Assembly: GCA_030619585.1 (NCBI GenBank) | Contig: JAUXBD010000141.1 | Coordinates: 1-5,348 of the forward strand | Reading direction: 5' to 3' | DNA: 5,348 bases | DNA from: Desulfobacteraceae bacterium | Lineage (GTDB): Bacteria; Desulfobacterota; Desulfobacteria; Desulfobacterales; SURF-7 | In this document: piece by piece, positions 4,962 to 5,348 of the stretch | Position numbering within the stretch: position 1 is the stretch's first letter | How the letters are laid out: every line of letters starts with the position of its first letter | Position numbers and translations under genes: made by a program | The notes under the pieces: model-generated | Told to the model about the DNA's origin: nothing | Database searches by the model: none | The model's input: only the letters and a program-made list of their open reading frames with translations

Positions 4962-5144
4962 ATGGCGGAAGCAAAAGATATGCATCAGTGTCAGACAGCA
5001 AATTGCGGTTTTATTTATAACCCGGATAAAGGTGACAGAAAAGGAAAAGTATCAAAAGGAACAAAATTTGAAAAATTACCCGAGGACTGGAAGTGTCCCA
5101 TATGCGGTGCAAGCAAGAAAGCGTTTCGGCATCTTGCAGGGTAA
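4962..5144 (+). CDS. Rubredoxin of the CX4C (Rd-2-like) type
   Basis: Cytoplasmic Fe(Cys)4 electron carrier of 60 residues. The C-terminal knuckle is normal, C45-x2-C48 in DWKCPICGASKKAF, as is the region KGTKFEKLPEDW. The N-terminal knuckle is C10-QTAN-C15 in HQCQTANCGFIYNP, with four residues between the ligands in place of two. The same CX4C variant is known in the second rubredoxin (Rd-2) of Desulfovibrio desulfuricans ATCC 27774, where it alters the metal site. The protein is more basic than the CX2C rubredoxin at the left edge and carries a C-terminal FRHLAG. The start is supported by GGAGGG (4951-4956), five bases upstream; an in-frame ATG at 4908 lies inside the promoter and is rejected. 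Its own sigma54-type promoter links it to the glutaredoxin-FTR operon. A 91-nt gap separates it from the next gene, so partial co-transcription is possible. Confidence 0.93.
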   Translation: MAEAKDMHQCQTANCGFIYNPDKGDRKGKVSKGTKFEKLPEDWKCPICGASKKAFRHLAG

Positions 5145-5235
5145 AAATGACTACGGAAGATGATGATTAATTTCATGCAAAACAAGTTACTAAACAATCT
5201 GATTTACAGATAATTAAAACTAAATGGAGGAACAA

Positions 5236-5348
5236 ATGAAAATTAATATCGAAAAAAATCTTGTGGAATTTACTCCAGAAAATGCTGATGAAAAAACAAA
5301 GATTGAGGCGTTGTGGCGGATGATGGTTGATTGTGTACGGTTTAATAA
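5236..5348 (+). CDS. Small protein of unknown function, 5' part only
   Basis: An open frame begins at ATG 5236 after a strong GGAGG (5226-5230, five bases away) and runs off the window end after 37 complete codons. The visible part begins MKINIEKNLVEF, then TPENADEKTKIEALW and RMMVDCVRFN. It is acidic and polar with no signal peptide, and has one cysteine (C33). The excellent ribosome site and protein-like composition support coding. I do not recognise the family with certainty, although short proteins with this kind of opening seem common in sulfate reducers. It follows the CX4C rubredoxin by 91 nt on the same strand without an obvious terminator between, so it may share its sigma54-driven transcript. 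Confidence 0.8.
   Translation, partial: MKINIEKNLVEFTPENADEKTKIEALWRMMVDCVRFN

Noticed and set aside
1..5348. tRNA or rRNA genes, CRISPR arrays, insertion-sequence ends, attachment sites.
   Set aside because: No cloverleaf, repeat-spacer pattern, transposase frame or terminal inverted repeats were seen on reading both strands.

Overview
The window looks like chromosomal DNA of a strictly anaerobic bacterium. A sulfate-reducing Desulfobacterota member (Desulfobacteraceae-like) fits best. The grounds are two rubredoxins, a Ni-Fe carbon monoxide dehydrogenase, a non-photosynthetic ferredoxin:thioredoxin reductase (FTR) catalytic subunit and moderate GC genes separated by AT-rich spacers. The taxonomy is inferred from gene content only.

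Layout. At the left edge (3-452, + strand) a classical CX2C rubredoxin is followed after 27 nt by a 73-residue protein of unknown function. A GC-rich hairpin (467-491) separates this pair from the convergent cooS (599-2569, - strand), a complete 656-residue monofunctional CO dehydrogenase with all expected metal ligands. Its leader and promoter lie in a long AT-rich spacer (2570-3332) that contains a good sigma70-like promoter, several palindromes and no convincing gene. A small + strand protein with a helix-turn-helix-like stretch follows (3333-3503).

The right part is a + strand thiol/iron redox cluster. A near-consensus sigma54 promoter (3693-3708) precedes a glutaredoxin-like protein (3872-4126), which overlaps the FTR catalytic subunit (4126-4458). 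That gene in turn overlaps a truncated mntP manganese-exporter gene (4455-4667), which ends at a TGA where family members usually have Trp. After about 290 nt of non-coding or decayed DNA, a second sigma54-like promoter (4909-4924) precedes an unusual CX4C rubredoxin (4962-5144). A conserved-looking small protein then starts at 5236 and runs off the window.

How it may work together (inference): a low-potential electron donor (ferredoxin or rubredoxin) would reduce the FTR-type 4Fe-4S/disulfide protein, which would reduce the glutaredoxin or another dithiol partner. The CX4C rubredoxin shares the same rare promoter type and may be co-regulated with that pair. CO dehydrogenase could supply low-potential electrons from CO, but it stands alone here, without cooC, cooF or acetyl-CoA synthase genes, and has a different promoter type. 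The most noteworthy observation is the pair of TGGCACG-N4-TTG promoters, which suggests a small sigma54-controlled redox regulon.
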